From Leucobacter muris (GTDB taxonomy: Bacteria > Actinomycetota > Actinomycetes > Actinomycetales > Microbacteriaceae), in the NCBI RefSeq assembly GCF_004028235.1, contig NZ_CP035037.1:186001-250000 (forward strand): 64,000 bases of DNA, read 5' to 3'. Position 1 is the stretch's first letter; each line of letters opens with the position of its first letter. The notes beneath the pieces are model-generated. The model was not told the origin of the DNA. It was given only the letters and a program-made list of their open reading frames with translations, and did no database searches. The position numbers and the translations under genes were made by a program. Below, one piece after another: positions 8,544 through 17,963 of the stretch.

Positions 8544-9032
8544 ATGGCAGATTCTTCGTTTGACGTGGTGAGCAAGATCGACTCGATGGAGGTCGAGAAC
8601 GCGGTCAACCAGGCCCGCAAGGAGGTCGAGCAGCGCTACGACTTCAAGGGTGTGGGAGCCGACGTGACCCTCTCGGGTGAGAGCATTCAGATCAAGGCCA
8701 ACACCGAGGAGCGCGCGAACGCCGTGCTCGACGTGCTGCAGTCGAAGTTCATCAAGCGCGGCCTCTCGCTCAAGGCGCTCGACAGCGGCGAGCCCTACGC
8801 GAGCGGCAAGGAGTACCGCATCGACTCCAAGCTCAAGGAGGGCATCGACCAGGCCACCGCCAAGAAGCTGAACAAGCTGATCCGCGATGAGGCGCCGAAG
8901 GGTGTCAAGTCGCAGATCCAGGGCGACGAGCTGCGCGTCAGCTCGAAGAGCCGCGACGACCTGCCGGGCACCATCTCCCTGCTCAAGGGCGCCGACGTCG
9001 ACGTGGCCCTGCAGTTCGTGAACTTCCGCTGA
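8544..9032 (+). CDS. yajQ: YajQ-family nucleotide-binding protein (DUF520)
   Basis: 162 residues, the usual length. It starts with the family signature SSFDVVSKIDSMEVENAVNQ and ends with DVDVALQFVNFR. YajQ proteins have two ferredoxin-like folds; some bind cyclic di-GMP or GTP, and their physiological role differs between species. The ATG follows TAGTCT by exactly 6 nt, so the mRNA is probably leaderless. The DUF3151 gene starts two bases after the stop, which suggests one transcript. Confidence 0.95.
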   Translation: MADSSFDVVSKIDSMEVENAVNQARKEVEQRYDFKGVGADVTLSGESIQIKANTEERANAVLDVLQSKFIKRGLSLKALDSGEPYASGKEYRIDSKLKEGIDQATAKKLNKLIRDEAPKGVKSQIQGDELRVSSKSRDDLPGTISLLKGADVDVALQFVNFR

Positions 9033-9034
9033 GC

Positions 9035-9448
9035 ATGATCGGAGAGAACCTGCTGGGGCCCGAACCCACCCTTCTCGCGCAGGAGCCCGCCGTCACCGCG
9101 GCGCTCGCCGCGGGGGCGGATCCCGAAGCCGTCGTGCGCGAACATCCCGAATCGCCGCTCGCGTGGGTGGTGCTCGCCGACCGCGCCGATGCAGAAGGCC
9201 GCGACATCGAGGCCTACGCCTTCGCGCGCGTCGGCTACCACCGAGGCCTCGACGCGCTGCGCAAGTCGGGCTGGCGCGGCGCCGGGCCCGTGCCCTGGTC
9301 GCACGAGCCCAACCGCGGCGTGCTGCGCGCCCTCTACGCGCTGCGCCGATCCGCGGCCCGCATCGGCGAGCAGAGCGAGGTCGACCGGCTCACCGAGTTC
9401 CTCGACGGGGCCGACCCTGGCGCGATCCCAGCCATCGAGGCGCAGTAG
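9035..9448 (+). CDS. DUF3151 protein
   Basis: 137 residues. It matches the actinobacterial DUF3151 family by its IGENLLGPEPTLL start, the LAWVVLADRA segment, AYAFARVGYHRGLDALR, and WSHEPNRGVLRALYAL. No function is known for the family. Its gene is often found beside purA or glycolytic genes in actinobacteria, and here it lies 160 bp before purA and directly after yajQ. No signal peptide or membrane segment is visible, so it is probably cytoplasmic. Confidence 0.88.
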   Translation: MIGENLLGPEPTLLAQEPAVTAALAAGADPEAVVREHPESPLAWVVLADRADAEGRDIEAYAFARVGYHRGLDALRKSGWRGAGPVPWSHEPNRGVLRALYALRRSAARIGEQSEVDRLTEFLDGADPGAIPAIEAQ

Positions 9449-9608
9449 CACCACCCGCTCCTGGCGAGAGATCCGGCGTCCGTGAGGCCGGATCCGCGGG
9501 CTCGGTCTCACCGACGCCGAATCTCCCACGGAGCCCTCGGGATCCTCCGCCACAGGTGCCGGGTAGACTGGGCCGGTATCTGCCACAGCTGCAAAGGAAG
9601 GGGCTGAG

Positions 9609-10895
9609 ATGCCCGCAGTGCTCATCACCGGTGCCCAGTGGGGCGACGAGGGGAAGGGACGAGCGACCGATCTGCTCGGCAGCCGCGTCGAATACGTGGT
9701 CAAGTTCAACGGCGGCAACAACGCCGGCCACACCGTCGTCGTCGGCGACGAGAAGTACGCGCTGCACCTGCTTCCGTCCGGCATCCTGACGCCCGGCGTC
9801 GTGCCCGTGATCGGCAACGGCGTGGTCATCGACCTCGGTGTGCTCAAGCAGGAGCTCGACGCCCTCAGCAGCCGCGGCGTCGACGTGTCGCGCCTCAAGG
9901 TGAGCGCGAACGCGCACGTCATCACCGCCTACCACCGCACGCTCGACAAGGTGACCGAGCGCTTCCTGGGCAAGCGCCAGATCGGCACGACGGGGCGCGG
10001 GATCGGCCCCGCCTACGCCGACAAGATCAACCGCGTGGGCATCCGCATCCAAGACCTCTTCGACGAGAGCATCCTGCGCCAGAAGGTGGAGGCCGCGCTC
10101 GAGTTCAAGAACCAGGTGCTCGTCAAGATCTACAATCGCCGGGCCATCGAGGCCGACGAGGTGATCGCCGACCTGCTGAGCTTCCGCGAGATGCTCGAGC
10201 CGATGGTCTGCGACACCGGTCTGCTGCTGCACGAGGCGATGCAGGACGGCAAGACCGTGCTGTTCGAGGCCGGTCAGGCGACCATGCTCGACATCGACCA
10301 CGGCACCTACCCCTTCGTGACCTCCTCGAACGCGACCGCGGGCGGGGCGAGCACCGGATCGGGTCTGCCGCCCCACCAGCTCGACCGCGTCATCTCGGTC
10401 GTCAAGGCCTACACCACGCGCGTGGGCGCCGGTCCGTTCCCCACCGAGCTCTTCGACGAGTTCGGCGAGCACCTGGCGAGCGTCGGCCACGAGTACGGCA
10501 CCACGACGGGGCGCGCGCGCCGCTGCGGCTGGTACGACGCCCCCATCGCCCGCTACGCGGCCCGCATCAACGGCGTCACCGACTTCGTGCTCACCAAGCT
10601 CGACGTGCTGTCGGGGCTCGAGACGATCCCGGTCTGCGTCGCCTACGACGTGAACGGCGTGCGCCATGACGAGATGCCCGTCAATCAGAGCGACTTCCAC
10701 CACGCGAAGCCGATCTACGAGGAGTTCCCCGGCTGGTCCGAGGACATCTCGGGAGCGCGCCGCTTCGAGGAGCTGCCGAAGAACGCGCAGGAGTACATCC
10801 GCGCCCTCGAGGCGATGAGCGGCGCCCGCATCTCGGCCGTCGGCGTGGGCCCGGAGCGCGAGCAGGTCGTGGTGCTCCACGATCTGCTCGACTGA
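9609..10895 (+). CDS. purA: Adenylosuccinate synthetase
   Basis: 428 residues, the normal length. It catalyses GTP-dependent joining of IMP and aspartate, the first committed step of AMP synthesis. Visible motifs are the N-terminal [10 protein letters not shown] loop, the [12 protein letters not shown]-binding segment, [14 protein letters not shown], and the [20 protein letters not shown] stretch. GGAAGGGG (9595-9602) lies upstream of the ATG, and a TAGACT -10 box is found some 45 bp before the start (9564-9569). The gene is complete with no oddities. Confidence 0.97.
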   Translation: MPAVLITGAQWGDEGKGRATDLLGSRVEYVVKFNGGNNAGHTVVVGDEKYALHLLPSGILTPGVVPVIGNGVVIDLGVLKQELDALSSRGVDVSRLKVSANAHVITAYHRTLDKVTERFLGKRQIGTTGRGIGPAYADKINRVGIRIQDLFDESILRQKVEAALEFKNQVLVKIYNRRAIEADEVIADLLSFREMLEPMVCDTGLLLHEAMQDGKTVLFEAGQATMLDIDHGTYPFVTSSNATAGGASTGSGLPPHQLDRVISVVKAYTTRVGAGPFPTELFDEFGEHLASVGHEYGTTTGRARRCGWYDAPIARYAARINGVTDFVLTKLDVLSGLETIPVCVAYDVNGVRHDEMPVNQSDFHHAKPIYEEFPGWSEDISGARRFEELPKNAQEYIRALEAMSGARISAVGVGPEREQVVVLHDLLD

Positions 10896-11029
10896 GGCCG
10901 TCGTCCTGAGTGGAGTCGCGGGATCCTCGGGCGCGTGAGATCCTGCGGCTCCTCACCCCTCGGGGTCGAGGCCCCGCCTCCCCGGCAGCAAGCAGCCGCA
11001 TGACGCGGAACGACGATTTGGAGCAACCC

Positions 11030-11326
11030 ATGAGTGATCCGACCCCGCAGGAGCGCCTGGCTGCGCTGCGCTCGAGCATCGACAACATCGATGCGGCGCT
11101 CGTGCACATGCTCGCCGAGCGCTTCCGCTGCACCCAGGAGGTGGGCCGCCTGAAGGCCGACCACGACATGCCGCCGTCGGATCCGAGTCGCGAGGCGCGG
11201 CAGATCGAGCGCCTGCGCTCCCTCGCCGAAGACGCCCACCTCGATCCCGAGTTCGCCGAGAAGTGGTTCAACTTCGTGGTGGCCGAGGTGATCCGGCACC
11301 ACCAGCACATCGCCTCCGAGCGCTGA
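11030..11326 (+). CDS. Chorismate mutase (AroQ type)
   Basis: 98 residues from the ATG at 11030, which has GGAG at 11020-11023; an in-frame start at 10910 would add a 40-residue tail without family features. The sequence is an all-helical AroQ domain: LAALRSSIDNIDAALVHMLAERF, then VGRLKADHDMP, EARQIERLRS and a final helix. Arg and Lys residues of the chorismate pocket (LAERFRC, RLK) are present. It converts chorismate to prephenate for Phe/Tyr synthesis. It is a stand-alone mutase, not fused to DAHP synthase or prephenate dehydratase. Confidence 0.9.
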   Translation: MSDPTPQERLAALRSSIDNIDAALVHMLAERFRCTQEVGRLKADHDMPPSDPSREARQIERLRSLAEDAHLDPEFAEKWFNFVVAEVIRHHQHIASER

Positions 11327-11424
11327 CTCGGGCCGGCGGCGCCGGGTGCCGCGGGCTTCGGGGAAGCGCTCGGGTCGATGCGCCGAGGGTTTCCCTGCGA
11401 GCCGCGCGCGCAATCGAGTCTTGC

Positions 11425-11454
11425 GATTCATTCGAACATATGTTCGAATGAATC
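11425..11454. promoter_or_regulatory. LexA/SOS box in a perfect 30-bp palindrome
   Basis: A perfect 30-bp palindrome has the core CGAACATATGTTCG (11433-11446), which is exactly the Gram-positive SOS box consensus. It ends one base before the ATG of the radical SAM gene. TATGTT inside it could be the -10 box, so LexA bound here would block RNA polymerase directly. Confidence 0.85.
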
Positions 11455-11455
11455 C

Positions 11456-12526
11456 ATGAGGTGGAGCGGGCAGCGGGTCGATGCGACGTCGGAGACGGCG
11501 CTGCCCGGGCTCGGTCTCGGCGAGGTCGCCGCGGTGCCGGGGCACCTGCGCACGGTGCGCGCCCCCGAGTTCGCCGGGCTCGTCTTCCACGAGGTGATCG
11601 CGAAGAGCGCGCTCAACCGGGTGCCCGCCTCGTCTTCGATGCCGTTCTCATGGACCATCAACCCCTACCGCGGCTGCTCCCACGCCTGCGTCTACTGCTT
11701 CGCCAGGGGCTCCCACCGATACCTCGACCTCGACACCGGCCGCGACTTCGACTCGCAGATCGTGGTGAAGGTCAACATCGCCGAGGTGCTCGGCCGTGAG
11801 CTGGGCAAGCCCGGCTGGCAGGGCGAGCACGTCGCGCTCGGCACCAACACCGACCCGTATCAGCGGGCCGAGGGCCGCTACCGGCTCATGCCCGGCATCA
11901 TCGACGCCCTCGCCCGCAGCGGCACGCCGATGTCGATCCTCACCAAGGGCACGCTGCTGCGCCGCGATCTGCCGCAACTCGTCGAGGCGGCGCAGCGCGC
12001 TCCCGTTGCGCTGTCGATGTCGATCGCCGTCGCCGATCCCGATCTGCAGCGGTCGATCGAGCCCGGCGTGCCCAGCGCGAGGGCGCGGCTCGACACGATC
12101 GCCGCCGCCCGAGACGCGGGATTCGAGCCCGACGTCTTCGTGATGCCGGTGCTGCCGCATCTCACCGACTCGACCGCTCAGCTCGGCGCCCTGCTGCGCG
12201 ACATCCGCGCCGCCGGCGCCCGCTCGGTCATGTACGGCCCCCTGCACCTGCGCTCGCACGTGAAGCCCTGGTTCTTCGCCTGGCTCGAGCGCGAGCACCC
12301 CGAGCTCGTGCCCGCCTACCGCTCGCTCTACCCGGGCAGCGCCAGCAGCGCCCCGCAGGCGTACCGTATGGAGCTGGCGGCGCGCATCCGCCCCATCATC
12401 AGACGCCTCGGCCTCGAGTGGGCCGTGCCCCGCGATCCTGCCCACCCGCGTCGCGGCGCCGCCGCCCGGCCGATGCCCGTCGATGCGCTCGCCACCCCCG
12501 GCGCGCCCGCGCCCACCCTCTTCTGA
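11456..12526 (+). CDS. Rv2578c-type radical SAM protein under SOS control
   Basis: 356 residues from the ATG at 11456. No Shine-Dalgarno sequence precedes it because the SOS palindrome occupies that place, so a near-leaderless mRNA is likely. The radical SAM cluster motif is C74-x3-C78-x2-C81 in RGCSHACVYC. It is followed by NTDPYQRAEGRYRLMPG and ILTKGTLLRRD, typical of the Rv2578c/spore-photoproduct-lyase-like group. The family uses a 4Fe-4S cluster and SAM; the substrate is not known. The SOS box and the resemblance to spore photoproduct lyase suggest a DNA repair role (inference). The frame could start earlier at 11378, but that would read through the operator. Confidence 0.85.
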   Translation: MRWSGQRVDATSETALPGLGLGEVAAVPGHLRTVRAPEFAGLVFHEVIAKSALNRVPASSSMPFSWTINPYRGCSHACVYCFARGSHRYLDLDTGRDFDSQIVVKVNIAEVLGRELGKPGWQGEHVALGTNTDPYQRAEGRYRLMPGIIDALARSGTPMSILTKGTLLRRDLPQLVEAAQRAPVALSMSIAVADPDLQRSIEPGVPSARARLDTIAAARDAGFEPDVFVMPVLPHLTDSTAQLGALLRDIRAAGARSVMYGPLHLRSHVKPWFFAWLEREHPELVPAYRSLYPGSASSAPQAYRMELAARIRPIIRRLGLEWAVPRDPAHPRRGAAARPMPVDALATPGAPAPTLF

Positions 12527-12632
12527 GGCGCGACCCGAGCGGCTCCACGTACGAGGCTCGGGGCGGGCCGGCCGACGGCACCTCGATCAGCGCGGACTGC
12601 GGGGCTGCGGACCGCGGTCGGCACCGCCGGGC

Positions 12633-13643
12633 TCAGGCCGCCGACCGCGCTCCCGCTTCGCCCGCGGCCGACGCCGCGCGCGCCTCCGCGATCGCCTCCA
12701 GCACCCGCAGCCGCAGCGCGTTCCCGCGCTCGGCGAAGCCGCGCTGTCGGCGCGCATACTCCCGCTTCCCGTCGGCCGCCTCGATCGGGATCGGCGCGAG
12801 CGGCGCCCCCGACGCTCCGACGAAGCCGGTCACGTCGTAGGGCGACGCCTGCATGTCGACCTCGCGGATGTCGCGCGCCAGCTCGAAGGCGTCGAGCAGC
12901 ACCTCTCCGGGCACGATCGGACCGAGCTTCGCCGCCCACTTGTAGACGTCCATGCCCGCGTGCAGGCAGCCGGGCTGCTCGAGCTCGGGCTGCGTCTCGC
13001 GGGTGGGCTGCACCGCATTGAGCGGCGCGGCCTCGGCGGTGAAGAAGCGGAACGCGTCGAAGTGGGTGCACCCGATCGGGTGGCTCTCGACCACGAGGTC
13101 GGTGGCCGCGTGCCCGATCCGCAACGGCAGCGCCGTGTGCCGCAACTGCTCGGGGGTCATGCGGTAGACCATCGCCCACTCGTGCAGGCCGAAGCAGCCG
13201 AAGCGCGGCGCGCGGTCGAGCGTCTGCCGCAGCAGCGTCTCGACATAGTCGACCGTGCCGCCCCGCTTCGCGAAGAACGCGGCGGCGTCGACGATCGCGT
13301 CGTCGCCGTGCGCGTCACCGGTGGCCGGGCGCCTGCCTGCCGAGGTGCGCGCGCCGCCCGCCGGTCGTGCGCCCGCCGCCGTGCGCGCACCGTTCGAGCG
13401 GCCGACGGCTGCGTAGTGCTTCCAGGAGGCGCGATCCCGAGCCCCGCCTTCGAGTACCGCCGCGGCGCCCGGATGCCATCGCCGCAGCTCGCCCGGCTTC
13501 ACCGAGTAGTAGGTCCAGAGGAAATCCTCGACCGGGTGCCGCTCCCCGCGCTGCTTGCGCGCTCGATGCGCCGCGGTGAGCGCGTCGGCGCGCAGCTGAT
13601 GGGCGGCCTCGCGCGCCCGCCACTCGTCGTGCCGCAGCAGCAT
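12633..13643 (-). CDS. Conserved protein, often named 3-methyladenine DNA glycosylase
   Basis: 336 residues from the ATG at 13643, which overlaps the stop of the S4-domain gene (TGATG). It begins MLLRHDEWRAREAAH and has conserved stretches HPVEDFLWTYYSVKPGELRRWHPG, FGLHEWAMVYRM, HPIGCTHFDAFRFFT and GCLHAGMDVYKWA. I recall related actinobacterial proteins carrying the name 3-methyladenine DNA glycosylase, but I see no helix-hairpin-helix or glycosylase motif, so the function should be treated as unknown. A 30-residue Ala/Gly/Arg-rich insertion lies around residues 85-115. Coupling to the S4 gene suggests a shared transcript. Confidence 0.7.
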   Translation of the reverse strand: MLLRHDEWRAREAAHQLRADALTAAHRARKQRGERHPVEDFLWTYYSVKPGELRRWHPGAAAVLEGGARDRASWKHYAAVGRSNGARTAAGARPAGGARTSAGRRPATGDAHGDDAIVDAAAFFAKRGGTVDYVETLLRQTLDRAPRFGCFGLHEWAMVYRMTPEQLRHTALPLRIGHAATDLVVESHPIGCTHFDAFRFFTAEAAPLNAVQPTRETQPELEQPGCLHAGMDVYKWAAKLGPIVPGEVLLDAFELARDIREVDMQASPYDVTGFVGASGAPLAPIPIEAADGKREYARRQRGFAERGNALRLRVLEAIAEARAASAAGEAGARSAA

Positions 13644-14011
13644 CAGCGCTCCACGCCGCGCAGACGGTCGAGCTCGCGCCGCTCCCGCTTCGTGGGGCGT
13701 CCCGCGCCGCGATCCCGCAGCACCGGGGCCGGGCGCTCCACGCGAGGCGGGGCCGGCGGAGTCAGATCCTCGAAGTAGCGTGCCGCGTCGGCGGCGCTTC
13801 CCCGTCGCGAGGCGAGCCCCGTCACGCGGTAGACGCGATCGAAGCCGTGCAACCGCACCCGAACCTCGTCGCCCACCCGCACCGGCTGCGCGGCCTTCGC
13901 CGGCTGGTCGTTCACGCGCACGTGCCCGGCCCGGCACGCCGCCGTGGCCTGGCTGCGGGTCTTCGCGAGCCGCACGGCCCACACCCAGCTGTCGAGTCGC
14001 ACCGAATCCAT
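13643..14011 (-). CDS. S4-domain RNA-binding protein (Hsp15-like)
   Basis: 122 residues. The N-terminal S4 domain (about 1-60) reads VRLDSWVWAVRLAKTRSQATAACRAGHVRVND, as in Hsp15/YlmH-type heat-shock RNA-binding proteins that bind 50S subunits with stalled nascent chains. The C-terminal half is basic and Pro-rich. The ATG follows TACCCT by 7 nt, so a leaderless start is likely. The stop shares its A with the next ATG. Confidence 0.85.
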   Translation of the reverse strand: MDSVRLDSWVWAVRLAKTRSQATAACRAGHVRVNDQPAKAAQPVRVGDEVRVRLHGFDRVYRVTGLASRRGSAADAARYFEDLTPPAPPRVERPAPVLRDRGAGRPTKRERRELDRLRGVER

Positions 14012-14068
14012 GCAGATCAGGGTACCCGTCCTCGCTTCGCGCTCTCCGCGATCGGGCAGGATGGGATC

Positions 14069-14701
14069 ATGAGCGCCGAGTACGAGACCATCGCCGCACC
14101 GGTCGACGCCGAACTCGAGATATCGCGATCCCGGTTCCTGACGAGGCTCGAGCGGGTCGAGACCGAAGAGCAGGCGCGCGAGACGATCGCCCGGATGCGC
14201 GGGGAGCACCCGCGGGCGCGGCACCACTGCTCGGCGTTCGTGCTCGGCTCCGACGGCCGTGTGCAGCGCTCCAACGACGACGGCGAGCCGAGCGGCACCG
14301 CCGGGGCGCCGATGCTCGACGCGCTCGTCTCGGCGGGCCTCAGCGACGTCGTCGCGGTCGTCACCCGGTACTTCGGGGGCGTGCTGCTCGGCGCGGGCGG
14401 CCTCACCCGCGCCTACCGCGCGGCGGTGGCCGAGGCCGTGCTGCGCGCCGAGCGCCTGCGCCGCGGGCTGCGCAGGGAGGTGCTGGTCACGACCGGGTAC
14501 GAGCCGGCGCCGCAGATCGAGGCCGAGGCGCGGCGCCGGGGCTACGGGATCGGCGCCGCCGACTACAGCGATCGGGTGGCGCAGCGCTACCTCGTCGCAG
14601 AGGCGGAGGTCGCGGCGCTCGCGGCGCTCGCCGCCGAGATCAGCGCCGGATCGGCCGTGGTGGTGCCGGGTGATGCGGCCTACGTCGACCTGCCCGGATA
14701 G
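14069..14701 (+). CDS. YigZ/IMPACT-family protein (UPF0029)
   Basis: 210 residues. The N-terminal UPF0029 domain contains EISRSRFLTRLERV, ARHHCSAFVLG, DDGEPSGTAGAPML and VTRYFGGVLLGAGGLTRAYR, the standard YigZ signature. The C-terminal ferredoxin-like DUF1949 domain follows. The biochemical role is not settled; the IMPACT relatives of eukaryotes bind GCN1, and bacterial members are thought to bind nucleic acid. The start is 58 bp from the divergent S4 gene; a weak CAGGAT box lies 6 nt before it. Confidence 0.92.
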   Translation: MSAEYETIAAPVDAELEISRSRFLTRLERVETEEQARETIARMRGEHPRARHHCSAFVLGSDGRVQRSNDDGEPSGTAGAPMLDALVSAGLSDVVAVVTRYFGGVLLGAGGLTRAYRAAVAEAVLRAERLRRGLRREVLVTTGYEPAPQIEAEARRRGYGIGAADYSDRVAQRYLVAEAEVAALAALAAEISAGSAVVVPGDAAYVDLPG

Positions 14702-15089
14702 GGGGTGAAGCCGCGGGGCTGCGAGGTCGCGAGAGGGGGGGGTGGGCGGGGTGCCTCTTGCTGCCGTAGCGAGGGGCCTCGTGCCCCTCAGAAGGGCATC
14801 GAGGGGCGCGAGGAAGCCCCCGGCGGCCTGGGGGACAGGACCGGGGGCTCAACCCCTCCCGTTGGATTTATGGACACCGGCGGGAGAGGCTAGCGTCTTC
14901 CCGGGGGGAACTGGGTTGAGCGCCAATATTGATACTAAACGCGTAGTTTTCGCACAGGTGCGAGAAGCATCGAACTTCACCCGCCCTTTCACCCGTTGCC
15001 GGGTGAAGCGGGAGTAAAGGGTGAAAAGCGCGATCGAGCCCCATCCCGCCCCGCAGTTCTCTGTCGGTGGCGCGCGATACCCTGTGAGG
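14702..15089. other. Non-coding stretch before the delta-prime gene, with clustered inverted repeats
   Basis: I see no supported gene. The first half is a G-rich tract. The second half is AT-richer (14920-14955) and then holds four copies of the heptamer TTCACCC/GGGTGAA (14976, 14988, 15001 and 15020), two in each orientation. TTCACCCG-TTGC-CGGGTGAA (14988-15007) can form an 8-bp stem. A second small hairpin is TCGCAC-AG-GTGCGA near 14950-14963. The cluster looks like an operator region. Confidence 0.5.
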
Positions 15090-16256
15090 GTGAACTTCTG
15101 GGCAGAGATCGTCGGCCAGCCTGAGGCTGTGCGCACCTTGCAGCAGGCCGCCGATCCCGCGGCCCCGGCGCCCCCCGCGCACGCGTGGCTCATCACCGGC
15201 CCGCCCGGATCCGGGCGCTCCAACCTCGCCTTCCGCTTCGCCGCCGCCCTCATCGCGCGCACCGAGGCCGACCGGCCGCCGGTCTTCGAACAGGTGCGCG
15301 CGCGCACGCACCCCGACCTCGGGGTGCTCACCACCCAGAAGCTGCTCATCGACATCAAAGCGGCGCGCGAGATCGTCACCACGGCGCACTACGCGCCCGC
15401 CGAGGGGCGCTTCCGGGTGATCGTCATCGAAGACGCCGATCGCATGCCCGAGCGCACCTCCAACGTGCTGCTGAAGGCGCTCGAGGAGCCTCCGGAGCGC
15501 ACGATCTGGGTGCTCTGCGCCCCCAGCGAGGCCGACCTGCTGCCCACCATCCGCTCGCGCACGCGCTCGCTGCGCCTCGTCACCCCGAGCCCCGACGACA
15601 TCGCGCGGCTGCTCCACGAGCGCGACGGCATCGACGCCGGTGCCGCCGAGCGCGCCGCCCGCCTCGCCCAGAGCCACATCGGCATGGCCAGGCGGCTCGC
15701 GAGCGATCCCGAGTCGCTGGCGCGTCGCGACCGCTCCATCGAGGTGGCGCTCTCGATCGAGACGCTGGGCGACGCGATGCGTGCCGCCGCCTCGCTCGTG
15801 AAAGTGGCCGAGGCCGACGCCGCGGCCCTCACCGAGCAGCTCGACGCCCGCGAGCGCGACGAGGCGCTGCGCAGCCTCGGCCTCGCGCCCGGCGCCGCGA
15901 TCCCGCCCCAGATGCGCGCGCAGGTGCGAGCGCTCGAAGAGGATCAGAAGCGCCGCGCGACCCGCAGTCTGCGCGACGGCATCGACCGCATCCTCACCGA
16001 CCTGCTGTCGCTCTACCGCGACGTGCTGCTCGTGGCGCTCGGCGCCGCGCCCGAGCTCGTCAACCGCGAGCAGGGCGCGCGCATCGAAGACCTCGCAGAG
16101 CGGTGGTCGCCCGAGCGCGCGCTCGCCATGGTGACCGCGGTCGAGACCGCGCGGGAGCGGCTCTCGCGCGGCATCACGCCGGGGCTCGTGCTCGAGGCCC
16201 TGTTCGCGGCGATCGTGTCGCCCGCGACGGCCGGGGCGCCGGGAGCCCGCCGATGA
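15090..16256 (+). CDS. holB: DNA polymerase III subunit delta-prime
   Basis: 388 residues from the GTG at 15090; TACCCT (15078-15083) ends 6 nt before it, so the mRNA is probably leaderless and the upstream GTG at 15021 is not used. The AAA+ clamp-loader domain shows VNFWAEIVGQPEAV, Walker A-like GPPGSGRSN, and VIVIEDADRMPERTSN with the SRC-like LPTIRSRTRSLRL. As in other delta-prime subunits the P-loop is degenerate (R where K is expected), fitting its non-ATPase role in opening the beta clamp. The usual partner tmk is not adjacent. Its stop overlaps the next ATG. Confidence 0.88.
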   Translation: MNFWAEIVGQPEAVRTLQQAADPAAPAPPAHAWLITGPPGSGRSNLAFRFAAALIARTEADRPPVFEQVRARTHPDLGVLTTQKLLIDIKAAREIVTTAHYAPAEGRFRVIVIEDADRMPERTSNVLLKALEEPPERTIWVLCAPSEADLLPTIRSRTRSLRLVTPSPDDIARLLHERDGIDAGAAERAARLAQSHIGMARRLASDPESLARRDRSIEVALSIETLGDAMRAAASLVKVAEADAAALTEQLDARERDEALRSLGLAPGAAIPPQMRAQVRALEEDQKRRATRSLRDGIDRILTDLLSLYRDVLLVALGAAPELVNREQGARIEDLAERWSPERALAMVTAVETARERLSRGITPGLVLEALFAAIVSPATAGAPGARR

Positions 16257-17820
16257 GCGCCGCGGGGGCGACCCGCCGCCGGGCCGGGCTGCGAGCGTCG
16301 GGCGCGGCGATCCTCGCGGCCTCACTGATGCTGCTCACGGCCTGCACGCCGATCCTCTCGCTGCTCGGCGGCGACGAATCGCGCGGCTACGAACTGCCCG
16401 AGCGCCCCACGGGGGGCCTCGAGGGCTTCGCCGCGCAGCAGCCCGTCTGGGCGTCGTGCGGCGACGGCATGGAGTGCGCCGACGTGTACGCGCCGCTCGA
16501 CTGGAGCGATCCCGCGGGCGAGACCATCACACTGCGCCTCGTGAAGCACCCCGCCACCGGCGGCGACCGCATTGGCACGCTCTTCGTGAACCCGGGAGGC
16601 CCCGGCGCTTCCGGCGCCGACTACGTGGCAGAGAACATCGACTCGGTCATCCCGGCCGACGTGCAGCGCGCCTACGACGTGGTCGGATGGGATCCGCGCG
16701 GCGTGGGCGAGTCGACGCAGGTGCGCTGCCTCGACGCCGCGGGCATGGACGACTACCTGTTCGGGCTCGGCGAAGAGGCGGGCCTCGAACGCGGCAGCGA
16801 CGCCTGGATCGACGCGGCCGTCGAGCAGTCGCGCACCTTCGGCGAGGCGTGCGAGCAGCGCACCGGCGACCTCATCGCGCACGTGAGCACCGCAGACACC
16901 GTGCGCGACCTCGACATGCTCCGCGCGATCGCCGGCGACGACCGGCTGCACTACCTGGGCTTCTCGTACGGCACCTACATCGGCGCCCGCTACGCAGACG
17001 CCTACCCCGACCGCGTGGGTCGACTCGTGCTCGACGGCGCCATGGACCCGACGAGCACCCTCCCCGATGTGGTGCGCGAGCAGACCCGCGGCTTCGAGCT
17101 CGCCCTGCGGGCCTACCTCGCCGACTGCCTGCAGCGCAACGACTGCCCCTTCAGGGGCAGCGTCGACGACGCCATGAGCATCATCGGAGGCCTGCTCGAC
17201 CGCGTCGACGCGAACCCGCTCACCGGATCCGACGGCCGCACGCTCGCGGCCGGCACCATGCTCACCGCGATCATCACCCCCTGTACTCGCAGAGCAACTG
17301 GGGCTACCTCGACCAGCTCTTCACCACCGTCGACCAGGGCGACGCCGACGTGGCGCTCTCGCTGGCCGACTTCTACTATGACCGCGTCGGCGGCGAGTAC
17401 GTGAGCAACTCGACCGAGGCTTTCTCGGCCATCAACTGCCTCGACTACCCGGGCGGCGAGCTCGACCGCGAGCGCATGCGCGCCGAGGCCGCCGAGCTCG
17501 ACAAGATCGCACCCACCATCGGCCGCTTCCAGGGCTTCGGCGACGTGTCGTGCGCGGAGTGGCCGGTGCAGGGCGCAGCCGATCGCCAGCCGGTGCGGGC
17601 GGCCGGCGCCGAGCCGATCCTCGTCGTCGGCACCACGGGCGATCCCGCGACCCCCTACCGCTGGGCGGAGTCGCTCGCCGACCAGCTCGAGAGCGGCGTG
17701 CTCGTCACGTACCGCGGAGAGGGGCACACCGCCTACGGGGGGAACGCCTGCGTCGACGACGTGGTGAACGCCTACCTGCTGCAGGGCGTGGTGCCCGCGC
17801 AGGATCCGCTCTGCTCGTAG
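16253..17820 (+). pseudogene. Secreted alpha/beta-hydrolase lipoprotein (TAP-like), one-base frameshift
   Basis: The frame from ATG 16253 (GGGAG upstream) encodes a signal peptide with lipobox LTAC31, the oxyanion segment NPGGPGASG, DPRGVGES and the nucleophile elbow GFSYGTY, as in Streptomyces SlpD/SlpE tripeptidyl aminopeptidases. At the C-run 17277-17281 the sequence goes out of frame. The other frame continues as LYSQSNWGYLDQLF and carries the catalytic Asp (VGTTGDPATPY) and His (GEGHTAYGG). One missing C restores a 522-residue protein, so the lesion is a single deletion in a short homopolymer. It may be real or an assembly error. The gene is coupled to holB by ATGA. Confidence 0.85.
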
Positions 17821-17963
17821 CCGCTCCGCGAAGCGCGATGCGCCCGGCCCGGAGACCCCGCGGCCCCGCGCCGGGCGCTCCCCGGGGCGGGCCCGACAGC
17901 TCGAATCGGGCCTTCCGATTGTGGTAAAGTAGGCGCTTGTGTGCGGGAGCGATCCTGCGCCAG

